DNA of 13,604 nucleotides from Prevotellaceae bacterium (GCA_022508685.1 JAFLUS010000019.1:1-13604), one strand, 5' to 3'. Shown: positions 1-6,989, counted from the stretch's first letter. The notes: generated by a model not told the origin, from the letters alone. Numbers and translations are program-made.

Positions 1-1
1 A

Positions 2-50
2 CGCGACATTCCCTCATTGCCATGATGAATGGCAATGAGGGAATGATGCG
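2..50 (-). terminator. Strong hairpin downstream of htrA
   Basis: A perfect 17-bp inverted repeat pairs 7-23 with 29-45 around a 5-nt loop (24-28). It extends outward by pairs 2-50, 3-49 and 4-48 and the wobble 5-47 after one mismatch at 6/46. It begins 16 nt beyond the htrA stop codon, where a transcription terminator or 3' mRNA-stabilising structure would sit. The bases that would hold a U-tract on the minus strand lie outside the window, so the terminator call rests on position and stem strength only. Confidence 0.55.
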
Positions 51-66
51 AATGTCATCCGTGTGC

Positions 67-1620
67 TTATTCGTCGCCCAGATAGACTGCGAAACTGCGG
101 GGATTGCCTGCGGGTGTCTTACCCCAAATCCAGAGTGTTTGCTCTGCCGACGATTGTGCGGATTTGAACACGCTTTCGAGGTCGGCAACGGTCTTGATGT
201 TCTGATTGTTCACCTTCAGAATGATGAAGTCTTGCGGCATACCTGCATCTTTCAGACGTCCGGCATTGAGTTTCGACACTTGCACGCCGTAGGTGAGGTT
301 CAGCGTCTTCTTCTGCGAATCGCTGAGTTCCTTGAATTCAGCACCGAGCACGTCGAACTTCTGCGTCTTCACCACGTTGGTCGTTCCTTTCGAGTTGCGG
401 AAGGTGATGGTTGCCGTCCGTTCCTTCTTGTCGCGGATATAGCCTACAACGGTCTGCTCGCCCGGGCTGAACTTGGTGGTTGCTTCCTGCAATTCCGACA
501 TCTTGGTCACTTTCTTGCCGTCGATGGAAACGATGACGTCGCCTTCCTTGATGCCTGCGGCAGCAGCAGCACCGTCTTCCAATACTTCGGCAACGTAGAC
601 GCCGTCGTTCGTGCCGAAGTCAGCATTGAACTTCTCGTCTTCGTGACGTTTTGAGTCGATGTAGTTGTGCAAGTCCATGCCGCTGATGCCGAGCAATGCA
701 CGTTGCACCGTTCCGTAGGTCTTGAGGTCGTTCACGACTTTCTTCATGATGCTCACGGGAATGGCAAATCCATAACCTGTGTACGAACCGGTGTTGCTGT
801 ACAGCATCGCGTTGATGCCGACCAATTCGCCTCGGGTGTTGACCAACGCACCGCCGCTGTTGCCTTGATTGATGGCAGCATCGGTCTGAATGAACGACTC
901 AATTCCGTTCTGATTCTTGCCGACGTGGCGAGCCTTTGCCGAAACGATTCCTGCCGTAACGGTCGAAGTGAGGTTGAACGGATTGCCCACTGCCAGCACC
1001 CACTCGCCCACTTTCAGTGCATCGCTGTCGCCGATGACAATGGCAGGCAGGTCGGTTGCATCAATCTTGAGCAGAGCGAGGTCGGTCGTGGAATCCAATC
1101 CGATGACACGTGCCGTGAATTCGCGGTTGTCGTTGAGCGTAATCGTGATGTCGTTGGCATTTTCCACCACGTGGTTGTTGGTCACGATGTAGCCATCGGT
1201 CGAGATGATGACGCCACTGCCGGCAGCCTCCTGCTTGGGCGTCTGCACCTGACGGCGTTGCTGTCCGTTGCCACCGCGACCGCCGCGGCCGAAGAAATCG
1301 CCAAAGAAATCTTCAAACGGGTCGTAGTATTCGATGGTGCGTGTCTGTCCGCCCAACGTGACTTTGATATAGACGACTGCATTGCACGCCTTCTCGGCTG
1401 CCTCGGTGAGGTCTACCGGTTGCGACGGCATGACGGCTGCACGCGGAGCCTCTTTCAGGAAGGTTTCGGTTTCGCCTCCGTCGGGAGTCGCAACGGTTTC
1501 AACTTGCGATTCAGCGGCTGAATGTTTCATCATTGCGGAGGTGGCAAATGCACTGATGCCACCTGACATCAGAATTGCAATGGCTGCAAACTGATACATT
1601 TTCTTTTTCGATTGTTTCAT
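67..1620 (-). CDS. htrA: Do/HtrA-family periplasmic serine protease
   Basis: This is a 517-residue DegP/HtrA-type serine endopeptidase that degrades or refolds damaged envelope proteins in the periplasm. An N-terminal signal segment (about residues 8-29) is followed by a chymotrypsin-like domain. The catalytic triad is visible as His150 (TNNHVV), Asp180 (TTDLALL) and Ser255 (GNSGGAL). A Phe/Gly/Arg-rich stretch at about 101-123 fits the flexible LA loop of DegP, which controls activity and oligomer state. Two PDZ domains follow, at about 310-410 (with GIKEGDVIVSIDG) and 430-510, giving the full DegP/DegQ layout and normal length. The ATG at 1620 fits because the signal peptide starts there. 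The gene has its own likely promoter and appears to be a single-gene unit. The family is certain. Choosing between DegP, DegQ and a generic Do protease is not possible from sequence alone. Confidence 0.96.
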   Translation of the reverse strand: MKQSKKKMYQFAAIAILMSGGISAFATSAMMKHSAAESQVETVATPDGGETETFLKEAPRAAVMPSQPVDLTEAAEKACNAVVYIKVTLGGQTRTIEYYDPFEDFFGDFFGRGGRGGNGQQRRQVQTPKQEAAGSGVIISTDGYIVTNNHVVENANDITITLNDNREFTARVIGLDSTTDLALLKIDATDLPAIVIGDSDALKVGEWVLAVGNPFNLTSTVTAGIVSAKARHVGKNQNGIESFIQTDAAINQGNSGGALVNTRGELVGINAMLYSNTGSYTGYGFAIPVSIMKKVVNDLKTYGTVQRALLGISGMDLHNYIDSKRHEDEKFNADFGTNDGVYVAEVLEDGAAAAAGIKEGDVIVSIDGKKVTKMSELQEATTKFSPGEQTVVGYIRDKKERTATITFRNSKGTTNVVKTQKFDVLGAEFKELSDSQKKTLNLTYGVQVSKLNAGRLKDAGMPQDFIILKVNNQNIKTVADLESVFKSAQSSAEQTLWIWGKTPAGNPRSFAVYLGDE

Positions 1621-1664
1621 TGTTGTATGGTTTTAAGTTTGGAAATCCTAAATGAATTCTAACG

Positions 1665-1695
1665 CGAAATTAGAAGAAAGTTTACTGCCGACAAA
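1665..1695 (-). promoter_or_regulatory. Likely Bacteroidota promoter of htrA
   Basis: On the minus strand, TTTG (1692-1695) is followed after 19 bp by TAATTTCG (1665-1672). The second box is one base off the Bacteroidota -7 consensus TAnnTTTG. Transcription would begin near 1658, giving a leader of about 38 nt before the htrA ATG. The spacing equals that of the better match upstream of the C10 protease gene. Confidence is limited by the imperfect -7 box; the rest of the 276-nt gap offers no better candidate. Confidence 0.45.
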
Positions 1696-1775
1696 ACAAA
1701 ACCTCGACTTTGCACACGCAATTGAACTTGTTTAACATAAAATACGCCCATTTTAACAGATATTACACATTTTAG

Positions 1776-1790
1776 TTGCGAATTTCGCAA
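1776..1790. promoter_or_regulatory. 15-nt palindrome upstream of htrA, operator-like
   Basis: TTGCGAA-T-TTCGCAA is a perfect 7+1+7 palindrome in an AT-rich stretch, about 80 nt upstream of the suggested htrA -33 box and about 40 nt past the mmdB terminator hairpin. A dyad of this size fits a dimeric regulator site. Its stem is too short and lacks a U-tract for a convincing terminator. The binding protein is unknown and the role is inferred. Confidence 0.3.
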
Positions 1791-1827
1791 GTAACATATC
1801 GAAAATGCGGAAAAAGGGCACGCAAAC

Positions 1828-1866
1828 GATGCCGTCCGCAATCACGAACGGATTACGGACGGCATC
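1828..1866 (-). terminator. Terminator-like hairpin after mmdB
   Basis: Arms 1828-1838 and 1856-1866 pair perfectly over 11 bp (GATGCCGTCCG with its complement). After a C/A mismatch, a further 4 bp (1840-1843 with 1851-1854) close a 7-nt loop. It lies 30 nt past the mmdB stop. On the minus strand the stem is followed by GTTTGCG and then CCCTTTTTCC, a weak, interrupted T-tract. This probably ends the methylmalonyl-CoA decarboxylase operon. Confidence 0.7.
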
Positions 1867-1896
1867 ATGGATATGGATACGTCAGTATCGTGCAGT

Positions 1897-3066
1897 TTAC
1901 GACAGGAAACCGAGCAGCACACCGGCTGCAACAGCACTACCAATCACTCCCGCCACATTGGGGCCCATGGCGTGCATGAGCAGATAGTTGTGGGGGTCGG
2001 CCTTCAATCCTTCTTGGTTGGAGATGCGGGCTGCCATCGGCACGGCGCTGACACCGGCGTTACCAATGAGCGGATTGATTTTCTTTCCAGCCGGCAAGAA
2101 GAGGTTCATCACCTTGACGAAAATCACGCCACTGGCGCTGGCAATGACGAATGCGCAAGCACCGAGGACGAAGATGAGGATGGTGTCGAGGGTGAGGAAT
2201 TCGCTGGCTTGCGTAGAGCAACCGACCGTCAGACCGAGCAGCATGACGACGATGTCGTTGAGGGCTGCACCGGCAGTCTTTGCCAAGCGGGTCGTCTTGG
2301 TGCTTTCCTTCAGCAGGTTACCGAAGAAGAGCATACCGAGAAGCGGAAGGCCGGAAGGCACGATGAAAGTCGTGATGAGCAGTCCGACAATGGGGAAGAG
2401 GATGCGTTCAGTCTGGCTGACTTCACGGCTTTTCTCCATGCGGATGAGTTTCTCCTTCTTCGTCGTCAAAGCACGCATCACGAACGGCTGAATCACCGGC
2501 ACGAGTGCCATGTAACTATAGGCACAGACGGCAATGGCACCCATGAGGTTGGGCGACAGTTTGGACGACAGGAAGATGGCTGTCGGGCCGTCGGCACCAC
2601 CGATAATCGCAATACCTGCAGCCTGATTGGGCTCGAAGCCCATCGCCAAGGCGATGATGTAGGCCCCGAAGATACCGAACTGCGCGGAGGCTCCGATGAG
2701 CATGAGTTTGGGATTGGCGATGAGTGCAGAGAAGTCAGTCATCGCACCGATACCGAGGAAGATGAGCGGTGGATACCAACCTTGACGTACGCCTTGATAG
2801 AAGAAGTTGAGGACGGAGTTGTCTTCGTAAAGCCCTATCTCAAGACCTGCGGCTTTGAAGGGAATGTTTCCCAAGATGATGCCGAGGCCGATGGGGATGA
2901 GCAGCAGCGGTTCGAAGTCTTTCTTAATGGCAAGCCAAATGAAGAAGGCACCGACGAGAATCATGATGATGTTCGCCCACTCCACATTGGCAAAGCCGGT
3001 GTAGGTGAGAAAGTCGGCAAACTTCTGACCGATGAAGTTCAGCGTTGATATTGATTCTAAAAACAT
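1897..3066 (-). CDS. mmdB: Na+-translocating methylmalonyl-CoA decarboxylase, beta subunit
   Basis: This 389-residue polytopic inner-membrane protein belongs to the OadB/MmdB/GcdB family. The beta subunit decarboxylates carboxybiotin on the carrier subunit and uses the released energy to export Na+. Hydrophobic helices run through most of its length. The family signature GGADGPTAIF is present, with Asp159 matching the essential Na+/carboxybiotin Asp (Asp203 in Klebsiella OadB). The second conserved region, NPLIGNAGVSAVPMAARIS (about 331-349), matches the Asn/Gly/Ser segment of the ion path. Length is normal. It is the last gene of the operon, starting 49 nt after the biotin carrier gene and followed by a terminator-like hairpin. 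The substrate (methylmalonyl-CoA rather than oxaloacetate or glutaconyl-CoA) is assigned from the epimerase and carboxyltransferase in the same operon. Confidence 0.95.
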   Translation of the reverse strand: MFLESISTLNFIGQKFADFLTYTGFANVEWANIIMILVGAFFIWLAIKKDFEPLLLIPIGLGIILGNIPFKAAGLEIGLYEDNSVLNFFYQGVRQGWYPPLIFLGIGAMTDFSALIANPKLMLIGASAQFGIFGAYIIALAMGFEPNQAAGIAIIGGADGPTAIFLSSKLSPNLMGAIAVCAYSYMALVPVIQPFVMRALTTKKEKLIRMEKSREVSQTERILFPIVGLLITTFIVPSGLPLLGMLFFGNLLKESTKTTRLAKTAGAALNDIVVMLLGLTVGCSTQASEFLTLDTILIFVLGACAFVIASASGVIFVKVMNLFLPAGKKINPLIGNAGVSAVPMAARISNQEGLKADPHNYLLMHAMGPNVAGVIGSAVAAGVLLGFLS

Positions 3067-3115
3067 GGTTCTAATCTTTTGTGTTCTTGATTACAAATCA
3101 GCGAGCGGCACGACA

Positions 3116-3544
3116 TTATTCTATCGTCACCAGCACGGCGCCTTCCATGACGGTGTCTTCTTTGCTGACGCGGATTTCGGCAATCTTTCCGTCACGCTCT
3201 GCATCGATATTGTTCTCCATCTTCATGGCTTCGAGCACAACGACCGTCTGCCCCTTCGTCACAGCCTGTCCGACCGTCACTTTGATGTCCTTGACTGTGC
3301 CGGGGAGCGGAGCCTTCACTGCCGTAACACCTGCGGCAACGGCTTCTTGAGCGGCTTTCGGTGCTTCCACCGTCTTCACGGGTGCGGCAACGGCACGTAC
3401 CACAGGCTTGGGCTGTGCGACGGGCTTATCCATCACGACATCGAACTCGACGCCGTTCACCTCTACTTTCGCAATGTTGTCCTCAATGCCGTTGATTTTT
3501 ACATTATAGTCAACACCTTTGATTTTATAATTATATTCTTTCAT
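3116..3544 (-). CDS. mmdC: Biotin carrier subunit of methylmalonyl-CoA decarboxylase
   Basis: This 142-residue biotin carrier (gamma) subunit shuttles the carboxyl group from the cytosolic carboxyltransferase to the membrane beta subunit. The C-terminal biotinyl domain (about 73-142) contains the biotinylation motif EAMKMEN, with Lys108 as attachment site 34 residues from the C-terminus, the usual position. A Pro/Ala/Val-rich flexible linker (about 40-78), typical of swinging-arm carriers, joins it to a small beta-rich N-terminal part (1-38) that probably docks on the complex. The gene lies 20 nt after the OadG-like gene and 49 nt before mmdB. The ATG at 3544 gives a normal-length protein. 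A lone carrier of this kind could also serve acyl-CoA carboxylases, but no biotin carboxylase is present here. Confidence 0.94.
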   Translation of the reverse strand: MKEYNYKIKGVDYNVKINGIEDNIAKVEVNGVEFDVVMDKPVAQPKPVVRAVAAPVKTVEAPKAAQEAVAAGVTAVKAPLPGTVKDIKVTVGQAVTKGQTVVVLEAMKMENNIDAERDGKIAEIRVSKEDTVMEGAVLVTIE

Positions 3545-3564
3545 AAGGATTCTGAATGATAGGG

Positions 3565-4587
3565 TTAGTTATTATGATGTACATCGGGAGTGTGGCGCAA
3601 CATGTGGTCTTTGCTTTCCCAACTGGAGTTGTGGTGCTCGATGGTCAGCACGCCGCTCTCCACGTCGTGCATGTTGCCCATGTATTCGTGGAGTGCCATA
3701 CCGATGACGGCAACGTAGTTCTCCATTTCGATACCTTTGGTCTCGGCACCGTCTTTTGCCATGATGACAATCTTCTCGGCACTTTCGTGGAATGCGCGGA
3801 TGGCTTTCACGCGATTGAGTTTCGCGATGCGGTTGAGCGCCCATCCGAAAGCGAAGAAGAAGACGAACAGCAGGACGAGACAGCCGAAGACGATAGCCAT
3901 TGAGATAATCGCCATCGCAAAGCCGTGGGGGTCTTGCTCTTTCCATTCGGCAATCTTGTCGTTACCCTTTCCGCCTACGGCGTTGGGGGCATTGGCAGTC
4001 ACTTCGTTGGGTGCAGCATCGTGCCATTCATACGCATCCGCTTCCTTATTATATACGCGCGCGTAGGAGTGGCCGGGTTCCAACACTGGAACGGTGACGG
4101 AGTCGAGCAGCGTCACGCCGTTTCCGTCGTAGAGAGCGATGAAGTTCTCCTTCGTCGGGTCGAGTTGGAAATTCATGTGGAGCGTTCCGCGGTTCACGTT
4201 TCCGTCGGCAAAGAACGTAATGCGTTGCTTTCCGCCCAAGTTGGTGCGGCTGTCGCCTTTCGGAATCAACGACATCATGGCGATGCGTTCCGGAGCAGAG
4301 AGTTCTTCGTTGAGCACGGCACGGTCGGTGGTGAGATAGCAGTTGCGAATGTCGTGCGTGGTGTACGACGTGTTCAGAATCTCAATCCAACTGTGCGCTT
4401 CGCCATATTCATCCCTGTATTCTGCCAGCGGAGCCTTGCCGTCGCAGTGTGCGTGGTCGGCATCAGCCTGCATGCAGCACGCCGGAGCAGTCACATAGAC
4501 TTCGTTGATTTTGAAGTCGTGTGCGCCTTGCGCCATCAGCGTTGCCGAGGTGATGAGGGCGAAGATGGATAATATATACTTTTTCAT
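3565..4587 (-). CDS. OadG-family (delta-like) subunit with large exported N-terminal domain
   Basis: This 340-residue protein occupies the slot of the small delta subunit (MmdD/OadG), which in characterised systems is about 80-115 residues, anchors the complex to the membrane and promotes assembly. An N-terminal signal peptide (1-19, likely cleaved near LMAQ-G) leads into a periplasmic domain (about 21-215). Motifs such as INEVYV, WIEILN and FIALYDGNG suggest a lamin-tail (LTD)-type beta fold. One transmembrane helix (about 222-246) and a cytosolic OadG-like tail follow. The tail ends in a His-rich stretch (His307, 318, 319, 328, 332, 337, 338), reminiscent of the Zn-binding His residues of Klebsiella OadG. 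A Cys/His cluster (Cys37, Cys38, His45, His47, Cys48) sits early in the exported part. The gene lies 51 nt after mmdA. Subunit role is supported by operon position and the membrane/tail part; the role of the periplasmic domain is unknown. Confidence 0.85.
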   Translation of the reverse strand: MKKYILSIFALITSATLMAQGAHDFKINEVYVTAPACCMQADADHAHCDGKAPLAEYRDEYGEAHSWIEILNTSYTTHDIRNCYLTTDRAVLNEELSAPERIAMMSLIPKGDSRTNLGGKQRITFFADGNVNRGTLHMNFQLDPTKENFIALYDGNGVTLLDSVTVPVLEPGHSYARVYNKEADAYEWHDAAPNEVTANAPNAVGGKGNDKIAEWKEQDPHGFAMAIISMAIVFGCLVLLFVFFFAFGWALNRIAKLNRVKAIRAFHESAEKIVIMAKDGAETKGIEMENYVAVIGMALHEYMGNMHDVESGVLTIEHHNSSWESKDHMLRHTPDVHHNN

Positions 4588-4638
4588 TGTTTGTCAGACG
4601 TTTAGCGGTTCTGTGTTCAATGGTTATGCAATCACCGC

Positions 4639-6204
4639 TTACAACGGAATGTTTCCGTGTTTCTTTGCAGGATTGGTCAGCGACTTCGTAGCGAGTTGCT
4701 CCAATGCGCGAATCACGCGGAAGCGAGTGTTGCGCGGTTCGATGACGTCGTCGATGTAGCCATACTTCGCAGCGTTGTACGGATTGGCAAAGAGTTTGGT
4801 GTACTCTTCCTCCTTTTCTGCGATGAATGCCTTTGCATCTTCGCCCGCTTCCTTCTTCGCCTTTGCTTCCTTCGCATAGAGCACGGCTACGGCTCCGCTG
4901 CCACCCATCACGGCGATTTCTGCCGACGGCCATGCGTAGTTGAGGTCGCCACGCAGTTGCTTACAACTCATCACGATGTGGCTGCCGCCATACGACTTGC
5001 GCAACGTGATGGTTACCTTGGGCACAGTGGCTTCTCCGTAAGCGTAGAGCAGTTTCGCTCCGTGCAGGATGACGGCGTTGTACTCCTGTCCCGTTCCCGG
5101 CAGGAAGCCCGGAACGTCGACAAGCGACACGATAGGAATGTTGAAGGCGTCGCAAAAGCGAACGAAACGTGCACCCTTGCGGCTCGCATTGCAGTCGAGC
5201 ACACCGGCAAACTTGCTGGGCTGGTTGGCCACGATACCTACGCTGCGACCGTTGAAACGTGCGAAACCGATGATGATGTTCTGCGCATAGTTGGGCTGAA
5301 CTTCGAAGAATTCGCTGTTGTCCGTGATGGCGCTGATGACTTCATACATGTCGTAGGCTTGGTTCGGATTGTCAGGAATAATCTCGTTCAGGCGGTCTTC
5401 CATGCGGTCAACGGGGTCGGTACATTCCACAATCGGCGTTTCCTCCTGATTGTTCTGCGGAATGTAACTCAGCAGTTGCTGAATCATGGCGATGGCTTCC
5501 TCTTCGGTAGCAGCCGTGAAGTGGGTCACACCCGACTTCGTGCTGTGCACGCTGGCACCACCGAGGCTTTCTTGGTCGACATCCTCGCCCGTCACCGTCT
5601 TCACCACGGCAGGACCCGTGAGGAACATGTACGACGTGTTCTCCATCATGAGCGTGAAGTCGGTCAGCGCGGGAGAGTAGACCGCACCACCGGCACAGGG
5701 GCCGAAGATACCCGAAATCTGCGGAATCACACCGCTCGCAAGAATGTTGCGCTGGAAGATTTCAGCATAGCCTGCGAGCGCGTTGATACCTTCCTGAATG
5801 CGAGCACCACCCGAGTCGTTGATACCGATGACGGGCGCACCCATCTTCATCGCCATGTCCATCACCTTGCAGATTTTCTCCGCCATCGTTTCGCTGAGCG
5901 AACCGCCGTTCACGGTGAAGTCCTGCGCGAAGACATAAACAAGGCGACCGTTGATAGTTCCTGAACCGACTACCACACCGTCGCCCAAATATTGCTTCTT
6001 CTCCATACCGAAGTTGTGGCATCGGTGGAGTTTGAACATATCGAATTCTTCAAAACTGCCTTCGTCGAGGAGCATCTGTATGCGTTCGCGTGCCGTGAAC
6101 TTGCCACGGGCATGTTGCTTGTCGATGGCCTTCTCACCACCTCCGAGACGGGCTTTCTGACGGAGTTCAATCAACTCCTGTATTCTTTCTGTTTGTTTTG
6201 ACAT
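4639..6204 (-). CDS. mmdA: Methylmalonyl-CoA decarboxylase alpha subunit (carboxyltransferase)
   Basis: This 521-residue acyl-CoA carboxyltransferase is of the PccB/MmdA type. In the decarboxylase it transfers the carboxyl group of methylmalonyl-CoA to the biotin carrier, releasing propionyl-CoA. Two crotonase-like halves are evident. The N-terminal half has [12 protein letters not shown] (about 128-139) and the oxyanion-hole segment [15 protein letters not shown] (165-179). The C-terminal half has [13 protein letters not shown] (362-374), RKSYGGSH (402-409) and the [15 protein letters not shown] segment (425-439). Length matches the family. The gene starts 28 nt after mce. On sequence alone it could be a propionyl-CoA carboxylase beta chain. 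Linkage to an OadG-like subunit, a stand-alone biotin carrier and MmdB, with no biotin carboxylase, favours the Na+-pumping decarboxylase. Confidence 0.95.
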   Translation of the reverse strand: MSKQTERIQELIELRQKARLGGGEKAIDKQHARGKFTARERIQMLLDEGSFEEFDMFKLHRCHNFGMEKKQYLGDGVVVGSGTINGRLVYVFAQDFTVNGGSLSETMAEKICKVMDMAMKMGAPVIGINDSGGARIQEGINALAGYAEIFQRNILASGVIPQISGIFGPCAGGAVYSPALTDFTLMMENTSYMFLTGPAVVKTVTGEDVDQESLGGASVHSTKSGVTHFTAATEEEAIAMIQQLLSYIPQNNQEETPIVECTDPVDRMEDRLNEIIPDNPNQAYDMYEVISAITDNSEFFEVQPNYAQNIIIGFARFNGRSVGIVANQPSKFAGVLDCNASRKGARFVRFCDAFNIPIVSLVDVPGFLPGTGQEYNAVILHGAKLLYAYGEATVPKVTITLRKSYGGSHIVMSCKQLRGDLNYAWPSAEIAVMGGSGAVAVLYAKEAKAKKEAGEDAKAFIAEKEEEYTKLFANPYNAAKYGYIDDVIEPRNTRFRVIRALEQLATKSLTNPAKKHGNIPL

Positions 6205-6232
6205 TGTTCTGAAAGTATTAAGTCTTATCGTA

Positions 6233-6646
6233 TCACTTGTTCATCGGTTCGCACAGTTCGGTCAGGATGCTTGCCGTCGACTTCGGATGAAGGAACGCGA
6301 TGTTCATCTGTTCTGCACCCGCACGCGGAGCCTTGTCAATCAGACGGATGCCCTTTGCGTCACATTCAGCCAACGCATTCTCCACACCGTCTTCGATAGC
6401 GAAAGCCACGTGGTGAACACCCTTGCCACCCTTTTCCATGAACTTGGCAATGGCGCTTTCGGGGCTCGTCGGCTCCAGCAGTTCCAGTTTCACCTCGCCC
6501 ACTTTCAGGAAAGCAGTCTTCACTTTTTGGTCGGCTACCTCCTCCACGGCGTAGCACTTCAGTCCGAGCACGTTTTCAAAATACGGAAGCACCTCGTCGA
6601 TGCTCTCCACTGCGATGCCCAGATGGTCAATACGAGAAATCTTCAT
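6233..6646 (-). CDS. mce: Methylmalonyl-CoA epimerase
   Basis: This 137-residue member of the vicinal-oxygen-chelate (VOC/glyoxalase) fold interconverts (2R)- and (2S)-methylmalonyl-CoA. It links the B12-dependent mutase product to the stereoisomer used by the decarboxylase. Expected metal ligands are in place in two beta-alpha-beta halves: His8 (IDHLGIAV), Glu55 (KLELLEP), His79 (GVHHVAF) and Glu130 (LTELCEP). Length is normal. It is the first gene of the mce-mmd operon, 28 nt upstream of mmdA, and follows a 343-nt gap carrying a promoter candidate. Methylmalonyl-CoA mutase genes are not in this window. Confidence 0.95.
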   Translation of the reverse strand: MKISRIDHLGIAVESIDEVLPYFENVLGLKCYAVEEVADQKVKTAFLKVGEVKLELLEPTSPESAIAKFMEKGGKGVHHVAFAIEDGVENALAECDAKGIRLIDKAPRAGAEQMNIAFLHPKSTASILTELCEPMNK

Positions 6647-6718
6647 AATGAGTCTTAATGGGTTTAATTTGACAATTATATTTTCGTTATTCGTTCATAG
6701 CCTTCCGACCATTCATTC

Positions 6719-6740
6719 TGCCGCTATTTCGTCTGCGGCA
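6719..6740 (-). other. Small GC hairpin in the mce leader
   Basis: TGCCGC (6719-6724) pairs with GCGGCA (6735-6740) around a 10-nt loop. It lies immediately downstream of the predicted mce transcription start near 6744, so the operon mRNA would begin with this 6-bp stem. It may protect the 5' end; it is short, and no function can be shown from sequence. Confidence 0.25.
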
Positions 6741-6750
6741 CAAGATGTTG

Positions 6751-6782
6751 CAAATTTACGCAATAAATATCACCCGACGAAA
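6751..6782 (-). promoter_or_regulatory. Likely Bacteroidota promoter of the mce-mmd operon
   Basis: On the minus strand TAAATTTG (6751-6758) matches the Bacteroidota -7 box TAnnTTTG exactly. After 19 bp comes TTTCG (6778-6782), a weak form of the -33 TTTG. Transcription would start near 6744, leaving a leader of about 100 nt before the mce ATG. The flanking 6745-6800 segment is AT-rich. Confidence 0.5.
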
Positions 6783-6824
6783 AAATATGCAGAAAAAAAT
6801 CCATAGCGACCCAATTTGCACCGA

Positions 6825-6981
6825 TTTTCAGGGCTCGTGAAAAGCGGTTTTTCGGCGTGCGCATAAACGTGCCGAGGCGTGCGCATACGCGTTTTCAGGC
6901 GTGTGCATAAGCGTATTCACGTTTATGCGCACGCCTGACAGGGGTTGTGCATAAGGATTTTTCGCCGTCTGCCAATGCGGA
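6825..6981. repeat. Irregular array of about 22-nt repeat units sharing TGYGCATAA
   Basis: Units start at about 6825, 6848, 6870, 6892, 6914, 6936 and 6958. The best unit, TTTTCAGGCGTGTGCATAAG plus CG, is at 6892-6913. The core TGYGCATAA is found at 6858, 6880 (last base C), 6902 and 6946, and inverted (TTATGCGCA) at 6923-6931. The units at 6825 and 6958 are degenerate and the least certain. The inverted unit lets 6895-6914 pair with 6919-6938 (20 pairs, two G-U wobbles, 4-nt loop), and 6854-6871 pair perfectly with 6918-6935. The array ends 9 nt from the M15 peptidase stop codon. On either strand the main hairpin is not followed by a T-tract, so it is not a classic terminator. Its role is unknown. 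Confidence 0.75.
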
Positions 6982-6989
6982 CTGACGGG

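Noticed and set aside
1867..3048. A 393-codon plus-strand open frame opposite mmdB
   Set aside because: The product is extremely rich in Glu, Asp and His, the complement of hydrophobic codons in mmdB. No promoter or family motif was seen.
4657..5964. A 435-codon plus-strand open frame opposite mmdA
   Set aside because: It is a shadow: mmdA is unmistakable on the minus strand, and this frame has low-complexity Arg/His/Val composition.
4639..6204. mmdA as propionyl-CoA carboxylase beta chain
   Set aside because: Sequence alone allows it, but a biotin carboxylase gene is missing and the neighbours encode the Na+-pumping decarboxylase subunits.
6895..6938. The 20-pair hairpin as an intrinsic terminator of the M15-peptidase unit
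   Set aside because: On the minus strand the stem is followed by AAAACGCG, not a T-tract, and in that RNA two positions become A-C mismatches. It is better described as part of the repeat array, though a role in 3'-end formation is not excluded.
6825..6981. The 22-nt array as a CRISPR
   Set aside because: Units are contiguous, diverged and lack unique spacers of constant length; one is inverted, and no cas genes are present.
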